DNA from: JADFQT01 sp965216025 | GTDB lineage: Bacteria; Chloroflexota; Dehalococcoidia; Lucifugimonadales; UBA3495 | Assembly (NCBI GenBank): GCA_965216025.1 | Contig: CBDCEX010000017.1 | Location: forward strand, 372,001-436,000 | Direction of reading: 5' to 3' | DNA length: 64,000 nt | Shown: one piece after another, positions 54,818 to 62,518 of the stretch | Layout of the letters: each line of letters starts with the position of its first letter | How positions within the stretch are numbered: position 1 is the first letter of the stretch | Translations under genes and position numbers: made by a program | The notes under the pieces: generated by a model | What the model was told of the DNA's origin: nothing | Seen by the model: only the letters and a program-made list of their open reading frames with translations | The model's database searches: none

Positions 54818-55396
54818 TTAACTTCCAAACTGCTGCAAGGCCAGGCGAATGCGGTCCTCGACTGTCAGGTCGGGAGAGCGGTCCAGGCCGTTAACCGCCT
54901 GGCGGGCTTCGCTGGCGGAGTAGCCCAGGGCCGTGAGCGCGGCGACAACCTCGGCATCGCTGGCGGGAGAGAGGGCGGCGGCAGCTGGGAAATCCGATTC
55001 CAGTTTACCCTTCAGCTCCAACACCAGGCGGCCGGCGGTGCGCCGGCCCACGCCGGTTACTGTGCTGAGGGCGGCCACGTCGCCGCCGGCTATTGCCTGT
55101 TGAACCCCCGCAACGCCCAGGCTGGAGATGAGCGCCAAGGACATACGTGGCCCGACGCCGGATACTGCCAACAAGACTTGGAAAAGCTCCAGGGCCGGGG
55201 AGTCGGGAAACCCGTATAACACGGGTTGGTCGTCGCGGATTCGCAGATGGGTGAACAGGCGAGCCTGGCTACCGGTGGGCCCCAACTCGCCGATAGCGGA
55301 CGCTGGAACCGACACTTGCAGGGTGACGCCCCCAATTCGGAGGTGCACCCAATCCGGGCCGGTGGCTTCGAGGATACCCTGAATGCCTACTATCAC
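54818..55396 (-). CDS. ruvA: Holliday junction protein RuvA
   Basis: The 192-residue protein has the OB-fold start MIVGIQGILEATGPDWVHL, the tetramer core with two helix-hairpin-helix motifs (LLAVSGVGPRMSLALIS; LSTVTGVGRRTAGRLVLEL), and a C-terminal RuvB-binding domain (EVVAALTALGYSASEARQAV). It lies 3 bp downstream of ruvC. ruvB is not adjacent but at 42 kb. Confidence 0.96.
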   Translation of the reverse strand: MIVGIQGILEATGPDWVHLRIGGVTLQVSVPASAIGELGPTGSQARLFTHLRIRDDQPVLYGFPDSPALELFQVLLAVSGVGPRMSLALISSLGVAGVQQAIAGGDVAALSTVTGVGRRTAGRLVLELKGKLESDFPAAAALSPASDAEVVAALTALGYSASEARQAVNGLDRSPDLTVEDRIRLALQQFGS

Positions 55397-55399
55397 CCA

Positions 55400-55921
55400 C
55401 TATCGTTCCTGACCAGGCGGTATTTCCCGGGCCAGAGCGCTTTCGGCCCGGCTGTGGTTCAGGTGGCACAGGCCCACGGAAAGGGCGTCGGCGGCGTCGG
55501 ACTCGGGCATCTGCTTCAGGTCCAGCATGGCCAGTACAGTCTCCTGTACCTGGGCTTTGGTGGCGGCGCCGTAGTCTGTTATGGCATGCTTTATTTGGGC
55601 GGGGGAGTACCGGTAAACCGGCAGCCCCTGACCGGCGGCTCCAATCAGCACCAGTCCCTGGGCCTGCCCCACGGCGATGGCGGGTCCCGCGAAACGGCGC
55701 TCTCCCCTGCCCACAAAGGGCTCCTCCACCGCCACGGCGTCGGGAGAAAAAATGTGGATCAGGTTAAGGACGTGGGTGTAGAGCTGGTACAGGCGTTGCT
55801 CCAGGGGCATGGACTGGCTCAGCCCAATTACCCCGTAATCTTCTGCCCGTGGTTGGGGTCCGCCCTCGATTACCCCGTAGCCCATTCGGACTGTGCCCGG
55901 GTCTATGCCTAATACCAGCAT
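55400..55921 (-). CDS. ruvC: Crossover junction endodeoxyribonuclease RuvC
   Basis: The 173-residue resolvase starts MLVLGIDPGTVRMGYGVI (Asp7), followed by AVAVEEPFVGRG (Glu about 67) and PESDAADALSVGLCH (Asp pair about 138-141), the four catalytic acids of RuvC. I take ATG 55921; a start five codons upstream would add residues without similarity. ruvA follows directly. Confidence 0.95.
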   Translation of the reverse strand: MLVLGIDPGTVRMGYGVIEGGPQPRAEDYGVIGLSQSMPLEQRLYQLYTHVLNLIHIFSPDAVAVEEPFVGRGERRFAGPAIAVGQAQGLVLIGAAGQGLPVYRYSPAQIKHAITDYGAATKAQVQETVLAMLDLKQMPESDAADALSVGLCHLNHSRAESALAREIPPGQER

Positions 55922-55981
55922 GTAATACTCACTCAATTAATACTACTGAGACTTCAATCAAGAGCTAAACTTGTACGATCC

Positions 55982-56017
55982 AAATTCCCCTCAGTCCCCC
56001 CTTTAAAAAGGGGGATT
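55982..56017. repeat. R1 palindrome upstream of ruvC
   Basis: AAATTCCCCTCAGTCCCCCC, TTTAAAAA and a GGGGGATTT arm. It lies in the 150-bp gap between yebC and ruvC, both on the minus strand, and could form a terminator-like hairpin after yebC. Confidence 0.7.
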
Positions 56018-56071
56018 TCCTCAAAAGGCAGCCCCATCCGTGGTTGGCTGATGATTCAAGGATCATCAGAT

Positions 56072-56836
56072 CTAGGAAATAGCTTGATATTGCTCCAAAA
56101 CTTCCGGTGGGAAGTCCGCGTTGGTAAAGGCCTTCTGTACGTCGGCCAGGTCCTCCAGGTTATCCAGCAGCCGCAGGGTCTGCTCCGCGGGTTTTCCTTC
56201 CAGGGCTATCGTGGTCTTGGGAACCAAAGAGATGTCCGAGGATGCGAAGGTTGCCCCTTCCGCCGACAGAGCTTTCTGCACCGCCGGCAGATTTTCCGGC
56301 GCGGTGTGCACCTCCAGGACGCCATCCTCGTATTTAATATCTTCGGCCTCTAATTCGATGGCGATCAGGCTCAGCTCCTCAGCACGCTCCGCATCGTCGG
56401 TTTCCACGGTGAGGACTCCCTTGGTTTCGAAGTTCCAGGCAACGCAGCCGGTCTCCCCCAAATTCCCTCCACCCTTGCTGAAAGTGGAGCGTACGTCGGA
56501 GGCGGTGCGGTTTCGGTTGTTGGTCAAGACTTGCAGCAGGATGGCGCCGCCGCCGGGCCCGTACCCTTCGTAGATAACCTCATCAAGGGCCTCCACGCCT
56601 TCCCCGCTTTCGCCGGTGGCCCGCTTGATGGCCCGGATAATATTGTCCATTGGCATGTTGTTGCTGCGGGCCTTGTCCACCGCCAGTCGGAGCCGGAAGT
56701 TCATGTCGGGGTCGCCACCGCCCTGCTGCACCGCCAGTGCTATGTCTCGGGACAGCTTGGTGAAAAGGGCCCCCCGCTTTACGTCGGTGGCACCCTTGGC
56801 ACGCTTGATGGTTGACCACTTGGAGTGACCTGACAT
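56072..56836 (-). CDS. YebC/PmpR-family protein
   Basis: The 254-residue protein begins MSGHSKWSTIKRAKGATDVK and contains the GGGDPDMNFRLRLAVDKAR and YEGYGPGGGAILL segments typical of YebC. Family members have been reported as transcriptional regulators and as ribosome-associated factors relieving stalling. It precedes ruvC and ruvA on the same strand, the common yebC-ruvCAB order, here lacking ruvB. Confidence 0.93.
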   Translation of the reverse strand: MSGHSKWSTIKRAKGATDVKRGALFTKLSRDIALAVQQGGGDPDMNFRLRLAVDKARSNNMPMDNIIRAIKRATGESGEGVEALDEVIYEGYGPGGGAILLQVLTNNRNRTASDVRSTFSKGGGNLGETGCVAWNFETKGVLTVETDDAERAEELSLIAIELEAEDIKYEDGVLEVHTAPENLPAVQKALSAEGATFASSDISLVPKTTIALEGKPAEQTLRLLDNLEDLADVQKAFTNADFPPEVLEQYQAIS

Positions 56837-56980
56837 AACCGAAGCCTCCTTAAAGAGGGTTACTAACGAGGGTTAATGGACCATTGATTGGAAGGGCCAC
56901 TGGAAGGGCCACGGCCATGAAAACGGTTGAGGGAATCCTCCCAGGTGGCCGAGAACCCGCCGGGAGAAGCGTTCTATTAT

Positions 56981-57073
56981 CATTGCGAGCCCTTCGGCTG
57001 CGCTCAGAATAAACTCCGCGAAGCAATCGGAGTCCCTGAAATTGCTTCGTCACTGACGCTCTTCGCAATGACA
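56981..57073. repeat. R2 dispersed repeat, short form
   Basis: CATTGCGAGCCCTTCGGCTG through CTTCGCAATGACA, a compact version with the two outer arms close together. It lies between the yebC promoter region and IS630-b copy 2. Confidence 0.75.
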
Positions 57074-57132
57074 TTTCACTCCCCATCTACAGAAAGTTTA
57101 GCATTGCGCAGGGGAGCCGGTCAAAACGGCTA

Positions 57133-58452
57133 GTACAGGTGGGTGTAAATAACCCGACAGATTTATGCGACCAACACCTTCCCTTGGTAAGTCCATTTGA
57201 ATGGCTTTGCCATGGTCCGGTTGTAATAGTCGATGAAGTCCGACACCTTCTGTTTCAGATCGGTGACCGATTTGAAGGACCCTCGCTGTAGCAGTTTCCG
57301 CACCAGAATGCTCAGCCAGATTTCCACCTGGTTCATCCATGACGTGTGCTTGGGGGTGTAGTGAAACACGATGCGGTGGCTGGGATCGCTGAGAAAGGCG
57401 GCCCGGGACTCTCGGTTCGCCAATATGCCCCACTTGCCCTTCTTACCCAACTCCAGTCCCAGCCCAGACTCTCGGGCTACCCAGCGCACTAAAGATTCAG
57501 AACGGTGCGTGTCCAGGTTGTCCACCACAAAATGCCACCGCTGGGGCCGCCCTATCGCTGGCGGTCACTGCCTCCACATGCTGTAGAAAGTCCGCCTCAG
57601 TCCGTCTGGGACCCCCATAGGGCTCAACAATCTGACCTGTCACCACATCCCGACTGATGATGAAGGAGCGAGTACCATGCCGGATGTACTCAAACTCCCG
57701 CCGTTCCACCTTCCCCGGCGCCAAGGGCAAACCAGGATGTTTGCGCTCCAGGGCCTGTACTCCGGTCAACTCATCAGTGCTCATCACTCGCTCCCCAGAT
57801 TGGGCTAAGGCGGGAGCATCTCGGTACAGGTCGCAGATGTCAGTGACTTTGGCGTCATAGTTCTCGTCCTCCGAGGGTGTCAACCAATAGCGTATCCGGT
57901 GGGGTTTCAGGTCCCCCTTTCTAGCAGTCTGGCCGCATGGCGGGGGGAAATCCGTTCCACGATGCCTTGTTGGATGATCTCATCAGCCAATTCCCGGCTG
58001 GTCCACTGGCTGATTGGAAGACCGCCCTGGCTTGGGGCCTCACAAGCCAGGGACATGATCTGGCAAACTTGCTCTGGGGTGATCCGGGCGGGAGCCCCGG
58101 GACGGGGCGCATCCCGCAACCTTTCTTCTATACTCAGGTCTTCCAGAATGGCTGCCTGTAGCCCCAGCCAGCGGTTGCGCCAGAACCGTACCGTATCCAC
58201 ATCCAGGCCCACTTCGCGGGCAAGCTGGCTGTTGTTCAGGCCAGCCGCGGCAGACAGAATGACTCTGCCTCGCCGGGCCAACTGCTGGGGGGGTGCTATA
58301 TCGGCGCACCAGGGTTTCCAATCCTTGGTGTTCCTCTGAGGATAATTCCACCACAGGAGGTTTGGGTCCACGCATTCCACTCACCACCACACTTCATCTT
58401 TCCAGACTCAAGGCGCTTATTATACTACTCATGCTTGTCAGCCCACCTGTAC
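57133..58452 (-). mobile_element. IS630-b copy 2
   Basis: A 1320-bp element with ends GTACAGGTGGG and its complement, flanked by TA at 57131-57132 and 58453-58454. It is inserted in the TAG stop codon of rimM: the second TA plus the first element base restores TAG. A 6-bp length difference from copy 1 reflects several small indels. Confidence 0.92.
57163..58390 (-). pseudogene. IS630-b transposase, multiply frameshifted
   Basis: Minus-strand pieces at 57907-58380, 57497-57883 and 57163-57528 cover the whole protein. The C-terminal DDE part is better preserved here than in copy 1 (FLSDPSHRIVFHYTPKHTSW, then MNQVEIWLSILVRKLL). Frame breaks near 58290, 57890 and 57535 inactivate it. No intact IS630-b transposase is present in the window. 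Confidence 0.85.
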
Positions 58453-58967
58453 TAGCGCATTCCTTCCAACAATTTTACGACTATAACCCCGGCGGACAGG
58501 TCGACTCGAAGAATGACTTGGGAGATGGCCGGTAACAGTAACTCCCGGCCATCCTTTTCGACTCGATATACATCGTTACTCCCGGTCTGGAGGATCTCCC
58601 GCAGGGTGCCCAGCTCCTCTCCTTCCTCGGTGCGGGCTTGTAGTCCCAGCAGCTGAAAGTGGAAGAACTCTCCGGCGGATAGCTGAGGAGAATTTTGCGC
58701 AGGGGTGGTGAGCCATTGGCCGGATAGTCCCTCCGCCGCTGCCGGCGCCTCGATCCCCTCTAGCTTGAGAACCACCTGGTCTTTTTTGGCGGAGGAGGAG
58801 TCGGTTATCCGGTATGGAACCAGACCGATGTACAAATCCTGGCCGGGATCGAAACGGGTGGGGACATCGGTGTAGGATTTTACTCGAATTTCTCCGGAGG
58901 TGCCATGGGAGCCGAGAACCCATCCTACGTTGACTGGCTCTAGGACCGGCTCTGGATTGTCTGGCAT
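58452..58967 (-). CDS. rimM: Ribosome maturation factor RimM
   Basis: The 171-residue protein has the RimM N-terminal barrel (VGWVLGSHGTSGEIRVKSYTD) and a C-terminal PRC-barrel (EFFHFQLLGLQARTEEGEELG, LLLPAISQVILRVDL). It binds uS19 and assists 30S maturation. The stop codon is at the IS630-b junction. It is the third gene after rpsP and khpA, but the usual trmD and rplS do not follow, because the element and then yebC lie downstream. Confidence 0.92.
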   Translation of the reverse strand: MPDNPEPVLEPVNVGWVLGSHGTSGEIRVKSYTDVPTRFDPGQDLYIGLVPYRITDSSSAKKDQVVLKLEGIEAPAAAEGLSGQWLTTPAQNSPQLSAGEFFHFQLLGLQARTEEGEELGTLREILQTGSNDVYRVEKDGRELLLPAISQVILRVDLSAGVIVVKLLEGMR

Positions 58968-59034
58968 GAATCGAGGGTCGCTAAAGAGGGTTACTGTAAA
59001 GGGGCTAAATTCTTAGAGGTGGGGGCTGTTAAAA

Positions 59035-59265
59035 TCAAACGATTTCCAGCATGGCTCGGGTCCCGTCCTTCACCGCTGCCACCCGCAGCAGCAACCGCAT
59101 AGCTTGAGCCACGCGTCCCTGCCGTCCTATTACTTTGCCCTTGTCTTCGGGAGCTACCTCCAAGCGAAGAATCACCTGGCCGTCCTCAAAGGTTTCGGTG
59201 ACCACCACCGCGTCCGGATTGCTGGCAAGAGACTTGGCAATGAACTCAATCAGCTCTTTCATCAT
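59035..59265 (-). CDS. khpA: KH-domain RNA-binding protein
   Basis: The 76-residue protein is a single KH domain with the GxxG loop as KGKVIGRQGRVAQAMRLLL (about 45-63). It belongs to the KhpA/YlqC family, conserved between rpsP and rimM, and binds RNA, often with KhpB. It starts 41 bp after the rpsP stop. Confidence 0.93.
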   Translation of the reverse strand: MMKELIEFIAKSLASNPDAVVVTETFEDGQVILRLEVAPEDKGKVIGRQGRVAQAMRLLLRVAAVKDGTRAMLEIV

Positions 59266-59306
59266 TCAACTCGTTCGCCCGGCAAGCCGCTTATCCGGCA
59301 ACTCTT

Positions 59307-59627
59307 TTATCCAACCGCTGGTTCATCCACTTGTTCAGCCGCTGGTTCGTCCGCTGGTTCCTCAACCGGTTCCGCCGCATGGCTCTTCTCGATGATTCCG
59401 TTCCATTCGAAAATGCGCTTGACGGCATCCGAAGGTTGAGCCCCTTGCTTCAGCCAAGCAATTGCTCGCTCCTCCTTCAGGGTGATGGCCGGAGGGTCCA
59501 CCATGGGGTCGTATTGACCGATCCACTCCACGTAGGCTCCGTCCCTAGGCGCCTTGGAGTCGGCGACCACGATGCGATATGACGGTTTCCCCTTCTTCCC
59601 TACCCTTCTAAGCCGAATTCTTAGCAT
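59307..59627 (-). CDS. rpsP: 30S ribosomal protein bS16 with acidic tail
   Basis: The 106-residue protein starts MLRIRLRRVGKKGKPSYRIV and continues AYVEWIGQYDPMVDPP and GAQPSDAVKRIF, all typical bS16. A C-terminal extension of about 25 residues is rich in Glu, Pro and Ala (EEPADEPAAEQVDEP), encoded by short repeats of the type GCTGGTTC on the plus strand. Such tails are absent from the shorter E. coli protein. Confidence 0.95.
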   Translation of the reverse strand: MLRIRLRRVGKKGKPSYRIVVADSKAPRDGAYVEWIGQYDPMVDPPAITLKEERAIAWLKQGAQPSDAVKRIFEWNGIIEKSHAAEPVEEPADEPAAEQVDEPAVG

Positions 59628-59670
59628 CTAGTCTCTAAACCTTCCTCTAGTTTGTGCTTCTTAACCCCAG

Positions 59671-59699
59671 ATTTTAAGTGGATTGTGTTCCCTTGTCAA
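59671..59699 (-). promoter_or_regulatory. Strong sigma70-type promoter of rpsP-khpA-rimM
   Basis: On the minus strand, TTGACA (59694-59699), a 17-bp spacer and TAAAAT (59671-59676) lie 44 bp before the rpsP start. It is the best -35/-10 match in the window and shows that rpsP has a promoter of its own downstream of the structured RNA. Confidence 0.75.
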
Positions 59700-59934
59700 T
59701 CGTTCCGACTAGCTTCAAACCGATGCCTGAATCGCTTTGGCGGCCCAATTGGCCGGTCATCCATACCTACCGTCCCTAGTGGGATTTGCCCGGGTTCTCC
59801 CGGCCGATCAGGTCCTAACCCAGGGCAAAAACAAACCCCTCAGCCGCTACTGAAGCTCCCTGACTCCAGCACTGGGGGTTGACTCGCCCCCGTAGACTCT
59901 CTACCTGGGAGGAACGGGCTCAGGGGAGAAAAGG

Positions 59935-60165
59935 GTCGGGCCCAGACATTCTGGTTAGGGACACCGCCTTTAAGATACGCTGAGTATCAGGGGCGATGGT
60001 AGACATTAGCCTGGGCCCGACTGACGGGTTCTCTCGTATGTTAGTTGGCTAAAGTTAGCGAGTGGTCACCCCGTCGTGTCCAGACAGATGCCTACCATCG
60101 CCCCTGCGTGTTAAACTATCTTCCATGCTCTATCACCTCCTTCATCCAAAATTCCGCCCTGCGGT
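59935..60165 (-). ncRNA. Structured transcript with two interleaved stems (unidentified)
   Basis: Read on the minus strand, segment 1 CAGGGGCGATGGTAG (60092-60106) is the exact complement of segment 3 (59988-60002), 15 bp. Segment 2 GTCGGGCCCAG (60011-60021) is the exact complement of segment 4 (59935-59945), 11 bp. The order 1-2-3-4 makes pairings 1:3 and 2:4 interleaved: either a pseudoknot or two mutually exclusive hairpins. Segment 4 is followed by CCCTTTTCTC, terminator-like. An inner pairing GACGGG/CCCGTC is also possible. It is not tmRNA, RNase P or a T-box by the motifs I checked. The 5' limit is estimated from the promoter. Confidence 0.6.
60055..60126 (-). CDS. Short leader-peptide frame in the structured transcript
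   Basis: The frame is 23 codons, ATG 60124-60126 to TAA 60055-60057, encoding MEDSLTRRGDGRHLSGHDGV and three more residues. The ribosome site GGAGGTGAT, 5 bp before the ATG, is a perfect match to the 16S anti-Shine-Dalgarno. Codons 7-12 overlap stem segment 1, so translation would block pairing with segment 3. This is the layout of an attenuation leader; no gene that needs such control follows closely on the same transcript. Confidence 0.5.
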   Translation of the reverse strand: MEDSLTRRGDGRHLSGHDGVTTR

Positions 60166-60171
60166 AACACT

Positions 60172-60201
60172 ATTTTAGCAAGTTAGCCGTTTTAGTGTCA
60201 A
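60172..60201 (-). promoter_or_regulatory. Promoter of the structured transcript
   Basis: TTGACA (60196-60201), an 18-bp spacer and TAAAAT (60172-60177) on the minus strand, with a start expected near 60165. It overlaps the upstream region of the divergent fmt gene, so the two could influence each other. Confidence 0.7.
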
Positions 60202-60283
60202 GATAAATCCAGCCCCACTGTCGCGGTTGGATGGCTTTTCTGGCAAGCTTCTGCTCCGGGCTCTTATAATTCCAGGAGGTATA

Positions 60284-61225
60284 ATGCGCCTGGTTTTCAT
60301 GGGCACTCCCGTTTTTGTAGTCCCGGTGTTGGATGCCTTGGTTCAGGATTCAAATATCGAAATCACCGGCGTCTACACTCCTCCCGACCGTGGCCAGGGA
60401 CGCGGCCGGTCCTCCCCGATGCCGCCGGTCAAGGCCTACGCGCTGGAGCATGGGCTGCCGGTGTTTCAGCCAGCCAGCCTGCGCCGGGAAGAGGTGCAAC
60501 GGGAGATGGCCTCCCTCAGTCCCGAGGTGATAGTGGTGGCAGCCTACGGCAAGTTTCTCCCATCGGCCGTCTTGAATATCCCGTCCAGCGGTTGTCTCAA
60601 CCTCCATCCTTCCCGGCTGCCCAAGTATCGGGGGCCTTCTCCCGTGATCACGACCATCTTGGAGGGCGATGAGACGACGGGTGTCACGCTAATGCTTCTG
60701 GATCAGGGCATGGACACCGGACCGATAATCGCCCAACGCGAGCAGGCCGTCGGTCCGGAGGATACGGCAGAAACCCTGACCGCTGCTCTGTTCCGGTTAG
60801 GCGCGTCCCTCCTATTGGAGCAACTGGTTCCCTGGGTGGCCGGCGAGCTGCCTTGCCAGCCCCAGGATGACAGCCGGGCCACTGTGACGCGGAAGCTGGA
60901 ACGCAGCGACGGCGAGGCCGCTTGGAATTTATCATCCCAACAGCTGAACCGCCGCCGCCGGGCATTCACTCCCTGGCCGGGCCTGTTCACCCACTGGCGC
61001 GGTCAGGTGTTGAAATTGCTGGAGGTCACCGACTTGTCCGATCTGCCGGAAGTTCAGGTCGCTCCGGGAAGGGTGGTCTGTCTGGATGCGGCCGGCGTGC
61101 CCGCAGGAATTGGCACCGCCCAGGGAATGCTGGGGCTCAAAAGGGTACAGCTGGAGGGCCGGAGCCCCACTGGGGCTGCGGATTTCCTGAAAGGGTATCC
61201 CCAGTTTATTGGGGCGCAACTGTAG
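60284..61225 (+). CDS. fmt: Methionyl-tRNA formyltransferase
   Basis: The 313-residue enzyme formylates initiator Met-tRNA using 10-formyl-THF. It begins MRLVFMGTPVFVVPVLDAL and contains the catalytic segment LNLHPSRLPKYRGPSPV (Asn-His core) and TGVTLMLLDQGMDTGPII. The C-terminal OB-like domain follows (RRRRAFTPWPGLFTHW). ATG 60284 is preceded by CCAGGAGGTATA; the upstream in-frame ATG lacks such a site. No def gene is adjacent. Confidence 0.95.
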   Translation: MRLVFMGTPVFVVPVLDALVQDSNIEITGVYTPPDRGQGRGRSSPMPPVKAYALEHGLPVFQPASLRREEVQREMASLSPEVIVVAAYGKFLPSAVLNIPSSGCLNLHPSRLPKYRGPSPVITTILEGDETTGVTLMLLDQGMDTGPIIAQREQAVGPEDTAETLTAALFRLGASLLLEQLVPWVAGELPCQPQDDSRATVTRKLERSDGEAAWNLSSQQLNRRRRAFTPWPGLFTHWRGQVLKLLEVTDLSDLPEVQVAPGRVVCLDAAGVPAGIGTAQGMLGLKRVQLEGRSPTGAADFLKGYPQFIGAQL

Positions 61226-61248
61226 CCGGGAATCAGAGTCTTTCCCTT

Positions 61249-61372
61249 GTCATTGCGAGGGCCGCAGCCGGAAACAATCTCATGAGGGTAAGGAGAGATT
61301 GCTTCGCGGAGTTTATCCTGAGCGCAGCCGAAGGGCGCCTTCGGAATGACAAGGGCGTCTTGAGATAGTTAA
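61249..61372. repeat. R2 repeat joined to an IS5-like end
   Basis: GTCATTGCGAGGGCCGCAGC through GGAATGACAAGGG, followed by TCTTGAGATAGTTAATCAG, a diverged copy of the IS5 end TTTTGAGATAGTTACTTAG. It lies between fmt and the cyclase gene. Confidence 0.7.
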
Positions 61373-61398
61373 TCAGCGCATTCTTCTGGAGGTGAACC

Positions 61399-62355
61399 AT
61401 GGCGAATAGGACCAAGAATATTCCCTCGGAAGCTCAGGTTTTGGAATGGATGACCTCCCTCAGTAACTGGGGGCGCTGGGGTGAGGACGACCAGAAGGGG
61501 TGCTTGAACCTGATCACCCCGGACAAGCGCAAGCAGGCGGCGGCCCTGGTTCAGGATGGGATTACCGTTAGCTGCGCCCGTCCCATCACCACGGAGATCC
61601 AGCCCGACACCACCTTTCAGGTACAGCGGTACATGGTAGACAGCGGGGAAGGCCGGGACACCGACCCGCCGGAGCGCCGGTTGGTCCGGCGCGGGGCCTC
61701 GGAGTTCATCGGCATGGTGTTCCACGGTCAGACCATCACCCACATCGATGCGCTTTCTCATTATTCCTGGCAGGGCAGGCTCTACAATGGCAAACCGGCC
61801 AGTGTCATTACCTCCCGGGAAGGGGCCCAGAGCCACTCCATTGAAGTGGCCGCCCAGGGAATAGTCACCAGGGGGGTTCTGCTGGATATAACCCGAGTCC
61901 GCGGCGCCGACTGGCTGGAACCTACCGACCCGGTGATGCCCGAGGACTTGGAGGCCGCGGAGCGCTTACAAGGTGTGCGGGTGGAGGAGGGGGATATTCT
62001 GCTGGTCCGAACCGGCAACTATCGAATGCGTCTGGAGACCGGACGAGTTCCCAACACCCAGCCGAGCACGGCTTGCCAGGTGGCCTGCACCCCCTGGTTC
62101 AAGGAGCGGGGCGTGGCCATGCTGGGGACCGACACCTCCAACGACATCCGCCCCAGCCACTACGCCACGGTAACCGCGCCGTTGCACACGGTATCCTTGG
62201 TGACCCTGGGCATGTGGCTGATCGACAACACCAATCTGGAACAACTGGCGGAGGCCTGCGCCGAGCGGGGTCGGTACGAGTTCATGCTTTCCTTGGGGCC
62301 TTTGGTTCTGCGGAACGTAACCGGCAGTCCGGTCAATCCGATAGCGATATTTTAG
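61399..62355 (+). CDS. Cyclase-family (kynurenine formamidase-like) hydrolase
   Basis: The 318-residue protein has the metal-binding signature HGQTITHIDALSHYSW (about 111-126, the HxGTHxDxPxH-type motif of the family, here HIDALSH). A later GTDTSNDIRPSHY segment follows. Relatives are metal-dependent amidohydrolases or cyclases, often in aromatic or polyketide catabolism. ATG 61399 follows TGGAGGTGAACC. The substrate is unknown. Confidence 0.85.
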   Translation: MANRTKNIPSEAQVLEWMTSLSNWGRWGEDDQKGCLNLITPDKRKQAAALVQDGITVSCARPITTEIQPDTTFQVQRYMVDSGEGRDTDPPERRLVRRGASEFIGMVFHGQTITHIDALSHYSWQGRLYNGKPASVITSREGAQSHSIEVAAQGIVTRGVLLDITRVRGADWLEPTDPVMPEDLEAAERLQGVRVEEGDILLVRTGNYRMRLETGRVPNTQPSTACQVACTPWFKERGVAMLGTDTSNDIRPSHYATVTAPLHTVSLVTLGMWLIDNTNLEQLAEACAERGRYEFMLSLGPLVLRNVTGSPVNPIAIF

Positions 62356-62518
62356 ATGGCTTCCATACCCAGGTTCTGGGACCCAAGGCCTGGGACGGCA
62401 CCGGCAAGGAAGGGGTGAAGCTAATCTACCAGACTGCCATCGTCAAACTGTGTTCCCACTTGTCTAGCTGTATGCTAAACTCCTGTTTCAAGTCCTGCGC
62501 TATTGGAGTAGCCCAGAG

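Noticed and set aside
59935..60165. tmRNA, RNase P RNA or T-box leader
   Set aside because: No tag frame with a GGTTCGAATCC arm, no GAGGAAAGTCC segment and no AGGGTGGNACCGCG T-box sequence was found.
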